Positions 47,795-55,722 of a stretch of DNA of 64,000 nucleotides are shown piece by piece. Both the position numbers and the translations under genes were made by a program. The notes beneath the pieces were generated by a model. That model saw nothing but the letters and a program-made list of their open reading frames with translations. It made no database searches and had not been told where the DNA came from. The stretch lies in contig NZ_LR594660.1 of assembly GCF_901827155.1 (NCBI RefSeq), positions 682,001 through 746,000 of the forward strand, given 5' to 3'. How positions within the stretch are numbered: the stretch's first letter is position 1; the number at the start of each line of letters is the position of its first letter. The stretch comes from Variovorax sp. PBL-H6. Lineage in GTDB: Bacteria > Pseudomonadota > Gammaproteobacteria > Burkholderiales > Burkholderiaceae_C.

Positions 47795-48592
47795 CTAGGC
47801 CTTATCCTTGAGCAACGATGCGATACGTTCAGCCGGCAAGCCGGTAAGAACGGATGCGTGCGTCGCGACAGTTCTGATGACCTGCTCGGCTTGAAGCCGC
47901 ATGCCAGGCGCAAGCTGACTTTGACGGCTGATGGTGCCGTCGCCGTCGGACTCAGCGCTGTCCTCTGTAACTGCGTAAACCAGCGTGAAGTGCGTTTCGA
48001 GCTGACTGCCGTAGATGGATTGCAGCGTCCGACTCCCGGGCGAGAGGTCGTGCCAGCTATCACGGCAGGGCGTCAAAAACGACATCATTGAGCCGATACC
48101 CGCGCCCCAGTGACCGCCCCAAGGGGTGGCCACCGTGACGAGTTGGTCGACATGCATGTGCTGCTCCAGCGCCTTGACAAGATGCCAAGCCACAAGGCCG
48201 CCCATGCTGTGAGCAACAACTCGGATACGTTGCATGCCCGCTTCGTCCATCAAGCGAAGGACTTCCTTTGCAAGGCGTCCGCCACTCACTGCGACAGCGT
48301 CACCACTTGCGTAGTAGGCATACCAGGCTTGCTGTTTGGATGTGTCCAGCTTGCCTGCAACGTCCACAAAATCTCGAGGTGAGCCAGAGGACCCGTGCAC
48401 GAAGAGCACGACTTCCTTGCTGACATCGACCGGCTGGCCCATGTAGACCCCAAAGTGCTTGAATTCCTGGGGCTTGACGGAGCCGACCTCCGCCACGGAC
48501 ACGTCGAAACGTGCATCGAGAGCGATGTCGACTACCTCGGCAGCATGAAGATGCGAAAAAACAAAAGAGAGAACGAGAGCAAGCCATTTCAT
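47795..48592 (-). CDS. Exported alpha/beta hydrolase (lipase/esterase-like)
   Basis: 265 residues from ATG 48592. Signal peptide (MKWLALVLSFVFSHLHA), then VVLFVHGSSGSPRDFVDVA (oxyanion HG), RIRVVAHSMGGLVAWHLVKAL (GxSxG nucleophile elbow with Ser), TVATPWGGHWGAG, an acidic residue around SAESDGDGTI and a C-terminal His in VATHASVL. This is the lipase/esterase layout of the PGAP1/LipA-like class. Probably a secreted or periplasmic lipase or esterase. Box upstream at 48612-48627. Confidence 0.85.
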   Translation of the reverse strand: MKWLALVLSFVFSHLHAAEVVDIALDARFDVSVAEVGSVKPQEFKHFGVYMGQPVDVSKEVVLFVHGSSGSPRDFVDVAGKLDTSKQQAWYAYYASGDAVAVSGGRLAKEVLRLMDEAGMQRIRVVAHSMGGLVAWHLVKALEQHMHVDQLVTVATPWGGHWGAGIGSMMSFLTPCRDSWHDLSPGSRTLQSIYGSQLETHFTLVYAVTEDSAESDGDGTISRQSQLAPGMRLQAEQVIRTVATHASVLTGLPAERIASLLKDKA

Positions 48593-48611
48593 GGCATTTC
48601 CTAAGAGAGTT

Positions 48612-48627
48612 GACCTGCTCTCTGTAG
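48612..48627 (-). promoter_or_regulatory. CTACAG-N5-AGGTC box
   Basis: Exact spacing, one mismatch in the second half; 20 bases before the hydrolase ATG. Confidence 0.55.
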
Positions 48628-48941
48628 GAACGTCGCCTATGCGACCGCCCAGCGGGACCTCGAGATGGGCTATGCCCCTCGGGAAATCATGACTCTGCAG
48701 AGGGGACAGGGCTTCGCCGACCTGCTCCCTCAGCTCGTTACGGAGCTGCGTGGCCGGGGAGTTGATGACGAAGGAGGATGGGACTGCGCAGCGGCGCGAG
48801 ACATTCCGGTGCTCACCGCTTCTCCCCAGGACGCTCCCCTTGCCGTCAATGGGTACCTCACAGTTCCGGGCACTCCGGGCAGCCAGGACGTGAACGTAGA
48901 CGCCCGCCTCGTGGTTCGTCAAGGCCGGAGACGAGGCCATC
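48628..48941. other. No confident gene
   Basis: About 310 bases. Open frames exist on both strands but neither has a convincing product. The 14 codons just before ATG 48942 (SWFVKAGDEAI) read well in the frame of the next gene and are cut off by a TAG upstream, so that gene may have lost its 5' end. Confidence 0.35.
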
Positions 48942-49181
48942 ATGGAACTTGTCGGAAATGGGATGCAGGGCGAGGCCGCTGCCTTCGTGCTGAAGTCTCT
49001 CCTCGATGGAGGCCAGGCAGACGCCCCTGCGGCGCACGAGCAGCACTTTCTGGCAAGGAAGCGTAAACCGGGCCTTGCCTGCGGCGTCGATTTTCGGCTA
49101 GACGTCCCTCAAGCCCTCAACTGGCTGGAGACCAATCGTCCGGACCTGTACCACGCGCTTGGAATCAAGCGCATCAGCTGA
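48942..49181 (+). CDS. Hypothetical protein, possibly 5'-truncated
   Basis: 79 residues from ATG 48942 (MELVGNGMQGEAAAFVLKSLLDGGQ...FRLDVPQALNWLETNRPDLYHALG). Helical, soluble. Coding-like sequence continues 5' of the ATG until a TAG, which suggests a longer ancestral gene. Function unknown. Confidence 0.45.
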   Translation: MELVGNGMQGEAAAFVLKSLLDGGQADAPAAHEQHFLARKRKPGLACGVDFRLDVPQALNWLETNRPDLYHALGIKRIS

Positions 49182-49246
49182 TTGCCATTACGGCACCGAA
49201 GGCGCTCGTATAGCGCCTTCGTTTTCGCCTGAGCGGGCATGACGAG

Positions 49247-49262
49247 CTACACGTCAGAGGAC
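49247..49262 (+). promoter_or_regulatory. CTACAC-N5-AGGAC box
   Basis: Perfect copy 13 bases before the ATG at 49276, followed by AAAGGAGC. Confidence 0.65.
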
Positions 49263-49275
49263 AAAGGAGCAATAC

Positions 49276-49539
49276 ATGTTTTTTGAAAAAGGCACGAAGG
49301 TGCGCTTCACGGCTGAAGCCCTAGTTCGTAAGGGACCGTCGGAGTCCAAGCGCTACTCAGGTCGCACCGGCGAGGTCACTGGCTACCGCATGGGCGCTGT
49401 CGCCCCCATCGTCAGCTTCCCGAAGGATGGTCGCCGCAAGGAGATGCGTCTCTTCGAGGTCTCCGTCAAAGACCTCGAAGTCGTGCCCGCGGCCCAGCCC
49501 CGGCAAGGGTCGAAACCGCACCGCGTGCTCGCCCCTTGA
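49276..49539 (+). CDS. Small SH3/KOW-like protein
   Basis: 87 residues. FFEKGTKVRFTAEALVRKG...YSGRTGEVTGYRMGAVAPIVSFPKDGRRKEMRLFEVSVKDLEVV has the strand order of a small SH3-like/KOW barrel (GxxVRF...GxxGxVxG...V.F). Such modules bind nucleic acid or protein. Single-gene unit with a perfect box. Confidence 0.6.
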   Translation: MFFEKGTKVRFTAEALVRKGPSESKRYSGRTGEVTGYRMGAVAPIVSFPKDGRRKEMRLFEVSVKDLEVVPAAQPRQGSKPHRVLAP

Positions 49540-49574
49540 GGCCTACGCCCGGAGATAGAAAGGGCCGGGGTTGA

Positions 49575-49715
49575 AGCACCAGCTCATGCCTATTTCCCAA
49601 TCTGGAAGGCTTCGCAACCTGGGCAAGGGCAAATGACCTGGCTACGTCGTGGGCTTTCGAGCACGACGGTGGTGGGATTGAGAGCTGGTTCGTCCTTTCC
49701 GTCCGACCGCTCTAA
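49575..49715 (+). pseudogene. Start-less coding-like remnant
   Basis: A 46-codon frame without ATG/GTG/TTG start (LEGFATWARANDLATSWAFEHDGGGIESWFVLSVRPL then TAA) immediately precedes a strong terminator. It looks like the 3' end of a lost gene. Low confidence. Confidence 0.25.
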
Positions 49716-49729
49716 GCAGCTGATTCGTG

Positions 49730-49768
49730 AGCCCCGCATTCCTTCGTGGATGCGGGGCTTCTTCCTTC
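49730..49768 (+). terminator. Rho-independent terminator
   Basis: AGCCCCGCAT / ATGCGGGGCT stem with TTCTTCC tail. Confidence 0.8.
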
Positions 49769-49940
49769 CCAAGAAAAAGCGCGGCCTTGCGAGTCCAGGT
49801 CCGCACCTACAATCGGCGGGAGGGCCTCGGCCCTGTCCCCGCGGGCGGCCGGGCCCATACAAAGCGTCCGGCTATACGAATTCCGTCCCGTTCCGAGCCC
49901 CTTCGCCTGCTGCTCTGCTTCGAGCAAGTCTCCTGAAAAC

Positions 49941-50845
49941 ATGTTCTCTGCCGACTCAAGCCGCCGCGGCTTTCTGCTCCAAACGTCTGCGCATGGCGCG
50001 ACGGCCGCCCTTGCATCGCTCTCGAGCCTCGCCCATGCGGCGGCGGAGAAGCGCGGCAAATCCGTTGCTCGCATGCCCACAGTTTTCATTGGGCATGGCA
50101 GCCCGATGAACGCCATTCGCGACAACGAGTTCACCCTCCGGATGTTTGCGTGGGGCCGAGCTCTGCCGACACCCACTGCCATCCTCAGCGTCTCCGCGCA
50201 CTGGCTCACCCAAGGCGCCACGGGCGTAGGCGTTCAAGAGCGTCCAAAGACCATCCACGACTTCGGGGGCTTCCCCCAGGCACTCTTCGACATGGAGTAT
50301 CCCGTGCCAGGCCACCCTGTCTTGGCTCATCTTGCTGCTGGCTTGGTCAAGCAGGGGCGCGTGGTCCCAACGCAGCAGTGGGGCCTGGACCATGGCACGT
50401 GGACAGTCCTCAAGCACCTATACCCCAAGGCGGACGTGCCGGTCTTCCAGGTCTCCGTCGACTACGAGAAGCCGGCTTCGTTTCATTACACAGTCGGCCG
50501 TGAGCTGGCCGCCCTTCGGGACAAGGGCGTTCTCATCTCGGAAGCGGCAACGTGGTGCACAACCTTCGTGCCACGGACCGAGGGGTCGCGGACGCGCTCA
50601 CGGCGAGCCGGCCCTGGGCGCAGTCGTTCGATGACGCCGTGAAGGCTGCACTCGCCGGAAGGGACGACAAGGCCCTCATCAATTTCAGCAAGCTCGACGG
50701 GGCATCGGTTGCCGTAGCGACGCCCGACCACTACTACCCCTTCATGTACCCGCTCGGAGCCGCAGGCGGCGGTGAGCGCGCGCAAACCATCTACGAAGGC
50801 TTTCAATCCGGGACGCTCAGCATGCGTTGCGTTCAGTTCGGTTAA
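49941..50845 (+). pseudogene. DODA/LigB-type extradiol dioxygenase (YgiD-like), frameshifted
   Basis: Two overlapping frames together encode one protein. The first (49941 onward) has a twin-arginine signal (SRRGFLLQTS), then PTVFIGHGSPMNAI, ILSVSAHW, IHDFGGFPQALFDMEYPVPG, WGLDHGTW and VPVFQVSVDY, the metal-ligand and substrate motifs of 4,5-DOPA-extradiol-dioxygenase-type enzymes. At about 50540 the frame must slip by one base (a G appears to be missing) to continue with NVVHNLRATDRG...APDHYYPFMYPLGAA in the next frame. Either the gene is dead or the base is a sequencing error. The intact protein would have about 301 residues. CTATAC lies at 49873. Confidence 0.8.
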
Positions 50846-50865
50846 GCCTGGCCCACCAAGGCAAA

Positions 50866-50898
50866 AAAAGGGCCGACGTCGTGAAACGTCGGCCTTTC
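50866..50898. terminator. Bidirectional terminator
   Basis: GGCCGACGT cgtgaa ACGTCGGCC between convergent genes, with A7 on one side and TTTC on the other. Confidence 0.85.
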
Positions 50899-50903
50899 GA
50901 ATG

Positions 50904-51623
50904 TCAGCGGGAGTAGGCCGTAGACGGGAGCTGAGCGGGTTGAGCTTTCCAAGCACCGCTCACCCCGTCAATCTCGTCCATCCACACTGTCCGCGTCGGT
51001 TTGTCACCGATGCCTATGCATCCTCTCCGACCGCGCTCCGACAGCTTCCTAATTGCCATCCGACGCCGCACCGCTGCCGTCAACCCGATTTCCTGCGAGC
51101 AGAAGAACCCGGGAGCCCCTCGGAACGAATCGGGATGGAACTCGACGCAATCCCGGGCGACCACGCCGTGAGGCTGCGCTGAGTCGAATGCCAGCACGGT
51201 GCCGAGTTCCAGTGGAATTCTTCGTTCCAGGAACGGGAAGTAAACGTCCCACGGGGTCTTGTCAGACAGCCATAGCACGCAGAACACGTCATTTGGGAAG
51301 TACGTCGCATCGTGGTGGTACTGCGCGCCGGCACAAGCCAGCAAGGATGCTCTGCAGCTGAAGCTACCGAACCCTTGTGCCTGCAGCCACATGGAAGTGG
51401 CTTTGACGGCTTGGGCAAAGACCTGCGAGCGCGTGCCGTTGAGCGAAGCGATTGAGCCGGGTGCGGCTCCGTCCCGCCGAAACTGCGAGGTCCAGCTTTT
51501 AGTGTCAGCCGGCGGCACCGGCTCCATAGCCAGCCGGCCGGAAAGTACGGTCTGCGAAATCGTTCGCTTTCCGCCAGTCGGAAGGACGACGAGCGCCTCT
51601 TCAGGTGTCAGTGGTTGCCACAT
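50904..51623 (-). CDS. 2-oxoglutarate/Fe(II) oxygenase-like protein
   Basis: 239 residues. AQYHHDATYFPNDVFCVLWLSDKTPWDVYFPFLERRIPLELGTVLAFDSAQPHGVVAR has the HxD...H iron-binding triad on a double-stranded beta-helix, with the distal His in QPHGV. A 2OG-binding basic residue is plausible just after it. The substrate is unknown; the C-terminal ~70 residues are unassigned. It has a CTACAC box upstream and a terminator downstream. Confidence 0.6.
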   Translation of the reverse strand: MWQPLTPEEALVVLPTGGKRTISQTVLSGRLAMEPVPPADTKSWTSQFRRDGAAPGSIASLNGTRSQVFAQAVKATSMWLQAQGFGSFSCRASLLACAGAQYHHDATYFPNDVFCVLWLSDKTPWDVYFPFLERRIPLELGTVLAFDSAQPHGVVARDCVEFHPDSFRGAPGFFCSQEIGLTAAVRRRMAIRKLSERGRRGCIGIGDKPTRTVWMDEIDGVSGAWKAQPAQLPSTAYSR

Positions 51624-51639
51624 AGTTGCTCATAGAGTT

Positions 51640-51655
51640 GCCCTTCTTGGTGTAG
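51640..51655 (-). promoter_or_regulatory. CTACAC-N5-AGGGC box
   Basis: One-mismatch minus-strand copy, 17 bases before the ATG at 51623. Confidence 0.55.
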
Positions 51656-51730
51656 CCAGCCGCCTCAGGTCCGCGCAATCCGGCAAATCTACTACTACCG
51701 TTCCGGCCACCGCCACCGCCCAAAAGGAAA

Positions 51731-51750
51731 CGACCGCTCGAGAGCGGTCG
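51731..51750 (-). terminator. Terminator
   Basis: GACCGCTC / GAGCGGTC palindromic stem with TTTCC-rich tail on the minus strand, after the gene ending at 51793. Confidence 0.65.
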
Positions 51751-51792
51751 TCGGGTGGAAATCAAAGGCAAGAGCCCTGACGCTGGATGGAC

Positions 51793-52602
51793 TCAGGCCA
51801 GCTTGGCTTCAGTCGTCTGTTGCAGGGCGGTCAGGGCCATCCTCGCGGAGATTTCAGAACGGAAGTTTTGCTCCTCGCCGGCGAGCCACTTGCCAGGAAT
51901 CCGGCCGTCGACCTGCAGGTACTCGATGACCGACATCCGCTCCGAGAACGAGGGTCGGCAGACCTCTTCGCGCACCTGATGCAGCGTCTGCGCATCGCCC
52001 AGGACCACGGCAAACTTGAGCATGTCCAAGGTGAACTGGCGATTGCGCCCATAGAGCACGCCCCGAGCTTCGCTAGCGCACGCCCCCGCTTCGGGGAAGT
52101 GCGTCAGCGGCGCAAGCGACGCCAGAAAGTCCAGAGTGGCGACTCGGCTCGCGTTGATGCGGCGGTTGTGCCGCGCCAATGCGAATGCGTATTTCACAGA
52201 GGTGCCAGGGCCTTCCGGGGTCGGCACCGCCTCGTGGAACTGCTCGTCGCCGAACAGGTCCGCAAACTGTTTGCAAGCCGAGCCTTCCAGGCTCAGTGGC
52301 AGCGGACGGATGTCGTGCTCGACGCCTTCGTCCCGTCCTGCGGCGTGAATGTGGTGGAAATAGGCCTGCAGAAGCAGCCGCTCTCTTGCCTCGCCAGCCG
52401 CACTCTGAGGCGCGACTTTGAAAACGCATTGAGGCTCGTCCCGCAAGCAGACCTCGGCAAGGGCGCCTCGAAGGGGCGCCAGGCACACCTTCGGTCGGCC
52501 ATCGTAGTCGCGCAGGCCGTTGAGTACCTGCGAAAGGAGCGATTGGATAGTCGTAAAGCAACGGGCAGAAAAGTGAAGGGTCCTCATTTCAATATCTTTC
52601 AT
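51793..52602 (-). CDS. Hypothetical protein
   Basis: 269 residues from ATG 52602, fixed by the box at 52613-52628. Soluble. HIHAAGRDEGVEHDIRPLPLSLEGSACKQFADLFGDEQFHEAVPTPEGPG and VKYAFALARHNRRINASRVATLDFLASLAPLTHFPEAG are the most patterned regions. No family recognised; no catalytic motif. Confidence 0.6.
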   Translation of the reverse strand: MKDIEMRTLHFSARCFTTIQSLLSQVLNGLRDYDGRPKVCLAPLRGALAEVCLRDEPQCVFKVAPQSAAGEARERLLLQAYFHHIHAAGRDEGVEHDIRPLPLSLEGSACKQFADLFGDEQFHEAVPTPEGPGTSVKYAFALARHNRRINASRVATLDFLASLAPLTHFPEAGACASEARGVLYGRNRQFTLDMLKFAVVLGDAQTLHQVREEVCRPSFSERMSVIEYLQVDGRIPGKWLAGEEQNFRSEISARMALTALQQTTEAKLA

Positions 52603-52612
52603 GGTGTTGGTT

Positions 52613-52628
52613 TTCCTCCACCGTGTAG
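52613..52628 (-). promoter_or_regulatory. CTACAC-N5-AGGAA box
   Basis: One-mismatch minus-strand copy; leader of about 11 bases to the ATG at 52602. Confidence 0.6.
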
Positions 52629-52709
52629 CCAACCCATGCGGGCCGCGGGCCGGAACCTTAGCGCTTGAGAATCGCGTAAGGTCGCGCCCTTCACAGGTGA
52701 ATCTGGCCG

Positions 52710-53291
52710 TCAGTAGGAGGTCGGCGGCGCGGCGCTGAGGAGTCGGACCTCGAACACGTACCCGCTGCGGTCAATCCGGAAGCTCTGCCCCGGACGCACC
52801 TTGTCGGTCCCACTCAATTTGGTCTCCTGGAGCTCCGGAACATGGAGGCGTATGGCCACGCCCTCCCCCTCCACGGCCACCCATCGGGCAATCTGAGCCG
52901 CGGAAAGGTCGTACTGGACGTACGCGAGACCATCTGACTCATACAGCGGCTTGAGGGAGAGCTCATAGCCGACCTTTACCGCCTGCGGCGAAAGCGCGGG
53001 CGCTGTGGCAACGTGCTCGGCAGACCGAGCCGGCCCTGCGGGGCTCGAGGCGAGGTAGGTCACCTGCCGAAAGTTGGATGTGCTCGCCGTGTCGCCCGTC
53101 TGGCTCGCCAAGCGACTGGTTGCGGTCGTCACGCAGGGGTGGAACGCGTCTTCGACCTTCTCGACACGCCGGCAAACGTGTACAGAAAACACATACTCTG
53201 CACTCTTCTCGGTGGGCACAGGCGGCAGGTTCTGAGCTGTCGACGCTTGCGCCGCCACAATCGAGACGACGAATAGAAGCTGCTTGAACAT
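52710..53291 (-). CDS. Exported hypothetical protein
   Basis: 193 residues from ATG 53291. Signal peptide (MFKQLLFVVSIVAAQASTAQ). The mature protein is beta-rich (YVFSVHVCRRVEKVEDAFHPCVTT; AVKVGYELSLKPLYESDGLAYVQYDLSAAQIARWVAVEGEGVAIRLHVPEL; GQSFRIDRSGYVFEVRLL) with two cysteines. It looks like a periplasmic or surface protein related in style to pilus-assembly/TcpQ-type accessory proteins, but no family can be named. CTACAC is at 53316-53321. Confidence 0.65.
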   Translation of the reverse strand: MFKQLLFVVSIVAAQASTAQNLPPVPTEKSAEYVFSVHVCRRVEKVEDAFHPCVTTATSRLASQTGDTASTSNFRQVTYLASSPAGPARSAEHVATAPALSPQAVKVGYELSLKPLYESDGLAYVQYDLSAAQIARWVAVEGEGVAIRLHVPELQETKLSGTDKVRPGQSFRIDRSGYVFEVRLLSAAPPTSY

Positions 53292-53420
53292 AGGGTGGCT
53301 GGCTGACAATCCCTCGTGTAGGCCCTCCTCCTTAAATCCAGCCGCCACGCACCACGCCGTCAGAGACCGCAGCAGCGCCTATACAAGGAATGCCGACAGG
53401 CAGACCTCAAAGGAAACACA

Positions 53421-53858
53421 ATGAACTTCAAAGAATTGATGGAGCTGGCTCGCTTCCGCCCCGTCGCCGTCGAATGCCTCCCCCTGGCTGAGGACTGGGA
53501 AGCCTACCCCGAACGCGGCATGCGAATGCACGTGACAGGTGGAACCGTCCAGCACGACGATGTTGGCAAGCTGCAGGTGGATTTCACGGCGTTCGAAGAA
53601 TTCAACCGCCCTCTCGAAAGCGCCAACTACAACGGCCCGGGAGGAAAGCCCATCACGGCTCGCGAGTACGGTGACTACAAGGTCATTGACACAGTCTACG
53701 TCGACCCTACTCAGGACATCTCGGGGTACGTGCAACTACTGGATGGCGGAGCGCAGGTGCTGCTCGCAGAGTTCAGCGCACTGCCCACCCCTCGACCGTC
53801 GTACGTGAGCTGGCTCGAAGCCCGACTGGTGGAGCTGCGTCAGCGGCCTGCCAGTTGA
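53421..53858 (+). CDS. Hypothetical protein
   Basis: 145 residues, soluble, acidic; beta-rich (RMHVTGGTVQHDDVGKLQVDFTAFEEFNRPLESANYNGPGGKPITAREYGDYKVIDTVYVD). AAAGGA precedes the ATG and CTATAC lies 37 bases upstream. No family recognised. Confidence 0.6.
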   Translation: MNFKELMELARFRPVAVECLPLAEDWEAYPERGMRMHVTGGTVQHDDVGKLQVDFTAFEEFNRPLESANYNGPGGKPITAREYGDYKVIDTVYVDPTQDISGYVQLLDGGAQVLLAEFSALPTPRPSYVSWLEARLVELRQRPAS

Positions 53859-53930
53859 TGCCGACGCAGCAGACTGGGCCCCTCAAGGTGGTGCCGAAGG
53901 CGCCCCACTACACGGCAAAGCGTCGCTTGA

Positions 53931-54083
53931 CGAGGAGGCCACCCCCAGCTCGTCAAGCCCAAGCCGACCCCCTACGACCTTACGCAGTACGTGCGTCTGT
54001 TGCTTGTCCCGCGTAACATCGTCTCCCGCGTCCACCTGTCCATCGTCGCTGAGAACAAGCTGGCCGTTCGCGTCTGGCACTAG
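53931..54083 (+). CDS. Small conserved-looking gene with no standard start
   Basis: Frame between TGA 53930 and TAG 54083: ...LVKPKPTPYDLTQYVRLLLVPRNIVSRVHLSIVAENKLAVRVWH. It reads as genuine coding sequence and is followed by a terminator, with CTACAC at 53908-53913 and GAGGAGG at 53932-53938. No ATG/GTG/TTG lies at a suitable distance (first GTG is 18 codons in). Either the start is non-standard or a base is missing near the 5' end. Confidence 0.4.
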   Translation, partial: RGGHPQLVKPKPTPYDLTQYVRLLLVPRNIVSRVHLSIVAENKLAVRVWH

Positions 54084-54097
54084 ACCACTACCAATTC

Positions 54098-54132
54098 GAA
54101 CCCTCAAAGCGCAAGCTTCGAGGGTTCTTTCT
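54098..54132 (+). terminator. Rho-independent terminator
   Basis: GAACCCTC / GAGGGTTC stem with TTTCTTTT. Confidence 0.8.
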
Positions 54133-54190
54133 TTTGCCGCGGAGCAAGCCCACAGGGGCCCGTTCTGGGCCTCTGCGGACGCCCGCAGCC

Positions 54191-55080
54191 CTAGGGGGCG
54201 AACGTGCGCGAGTCGCTTACCAGCGCAAACGAGACAGCTGGCCACTCAGGTGCGCTTTTCAGGTGGCCCAGCGCGTGGCCGACAGGGCTTCGCTCGGAGC
54301 GAAAAGCCTGGTGCACGAACGCGGTCCAAGCCAGTGTACGGGCCATCTCGGTCACCCTCTCGATGCCCATCCGAAATGACGGGACGATTACGCTCTCGAT
54401 GTGCGCCATTGCCGTCTCGCTCAGGTGGAAATGGTCAGCCGAGGAGAGCGTATAGGCGACGTTCTCCAGGGGAAGACATCCGATGTAGCCGTTTGGATGC
54501 GTGAACTCTAGTTCGGAGAACAAGAGGTCCCCGAACACCTGCCGGCGCCAGGCCTCTCGGTCGTAGAGGCGACGGCACGTTCGCGCTCCTCCGCGATGCG
54601 AGCCCCAAGCGAGGGGAGGCTCCCATCACCCTCCGAGCATGCCCAGATATCGACGCCGCGGCCCCCGTGGCTGCTCGATACCCTCTCGAGCTGGCGAACC
54701 AGGTCGTCGAGAACCAACTCGTACTCGGACCTGTCAAAGGTGAACTGAAGCAAAGGGCCAGCGCCTGGAAGTCTTACGAGCTCGACGCCGTGCTTCCCGG
54801 TCGGAATCAGCCAGGAGAGGGTGTCCGCCGTGGCTCGCAGTTCGCTCGGCTCATAGATGCCGATGCACCCTGCGACACCGCAGGAGCACGTGAAAAAGTC
54901 CACCGGAGCGGCGTTATGCGCCCTCAGCGCAAGAACCAACCCTACGTCGAAGAAGTATCGGCCACTCGGGTCGAGGCGCTGACCGTTAACCAGGGGGTGC
55001 ACGGCTACGCTAAGTGGTTCCGTTTCTCCTGGTACGGCGGCGGCCGCAGGTTCGACGTGGAAGGATAGTTTGTGCAGCAT
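54191..55080 (-). pseudogene. Hypothetical gene split by a frameshift
   Basis: From ATG 55080 the first frame encodes ~170 residues (FHVEPAAAAVPGE...RYFFDVGLVLALRAHNAAPVDFFTCSCGVAGCIGIYEPSELRATADTLSWLIP...FTFDRSEYELVLDDLVRQLERV...ARIAEERER). Near 54570 coding sense passes to a second frame (RRLYDREAWRRQVFGDLLFSELEFTHPNGYIGCLPLENVAYTLSSADHF...) that runs to 54191. One missing base explains it. The joined protein would be ~296 residues. The TCSCGxxGC motif may bind metal. The family is unknown to me. Confidence 0.55.
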
Positions 55081-55722
55081 CGAAGGTCCAAAAGCTTTGG
55101 CCCTCGAACCCGAGAGCCACGTCGATATAGGGGACGCGATTTATATCGAGGGCGAGGGTTCCTAGGGGTCATTGGCCAAATCCGGAGCCTAGAAGGCACC
55201 GGGAGGTACAGACAACTGAGCAGCGCGCCAAAGCTTCGAGCAGTGTGGCCCTTGCCGGTGGCCGGCTTGCCTCTCGCATGCGCGCGGGCACAAGCACGAG
55301 CTCGCGGGCGCGCCATGCGCGAGACTCTCTTCTTGATTGAGGGTTTTAGAAGAACTCTCAATCTAGAGAAAGACTTTAGGTAGCAAACCTTTTTATGCAA
55401 AACCAGCCCGAGGGAAGCTGGCGTGGAGGGCCCTCCCTGCACGAGGGGGCAAGAGGCAGAGTCCTCCGCGCAAGCAGGGTTGCCCCTGGATGGTGGCGGA
55501 CGAACGTGCCCGGACCTGACGGCTAGCCAGCACGTCGTAGGCCACGAGGTTTCCACTGAAAAAGTCTTTTCCGTCAACCACTTAGCGCTTGGATTCGGCG
55601 TTTAAACACGCTGTACCTATTCGTTGGGTAGCCGCTTGCCTGTTTCACCCCCTGTTTGCGTCGTCTAAACGGGCCCGAAGCAAGCAAGCGGTGTTTCCCT
55701 TTCATCGCTCCATCGAACCCGT
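55081..55722. other. 640-base gene-poor region with nested inverted repeats
   Basis: No convincing gene. Three nested inverted repeats surround one centre: TTGGCC/GGCCAA (55097-55102, 55174-55179), GAACCC/GGGTTC (55106-55111, 55156-55161) and CGATATA/TATATCG (55123-55129, 55142-55148). A separate AT-rich hairpin ATTGAGGGTT/AACTCTCAAT lies at 55336-55362. Part of 55320-55390 is clearly less GC-rich than its surroundings. It separates cargo from backbone and is a candidate for an origin, transfer origin or partition site. Confidence 0.45.

Noticed and set aside
48665..49066. 133-codon plus-strand frame
   Set aside because: Uneven codon use and out of frame with the better coding sequence at 48942; no ribosome site.
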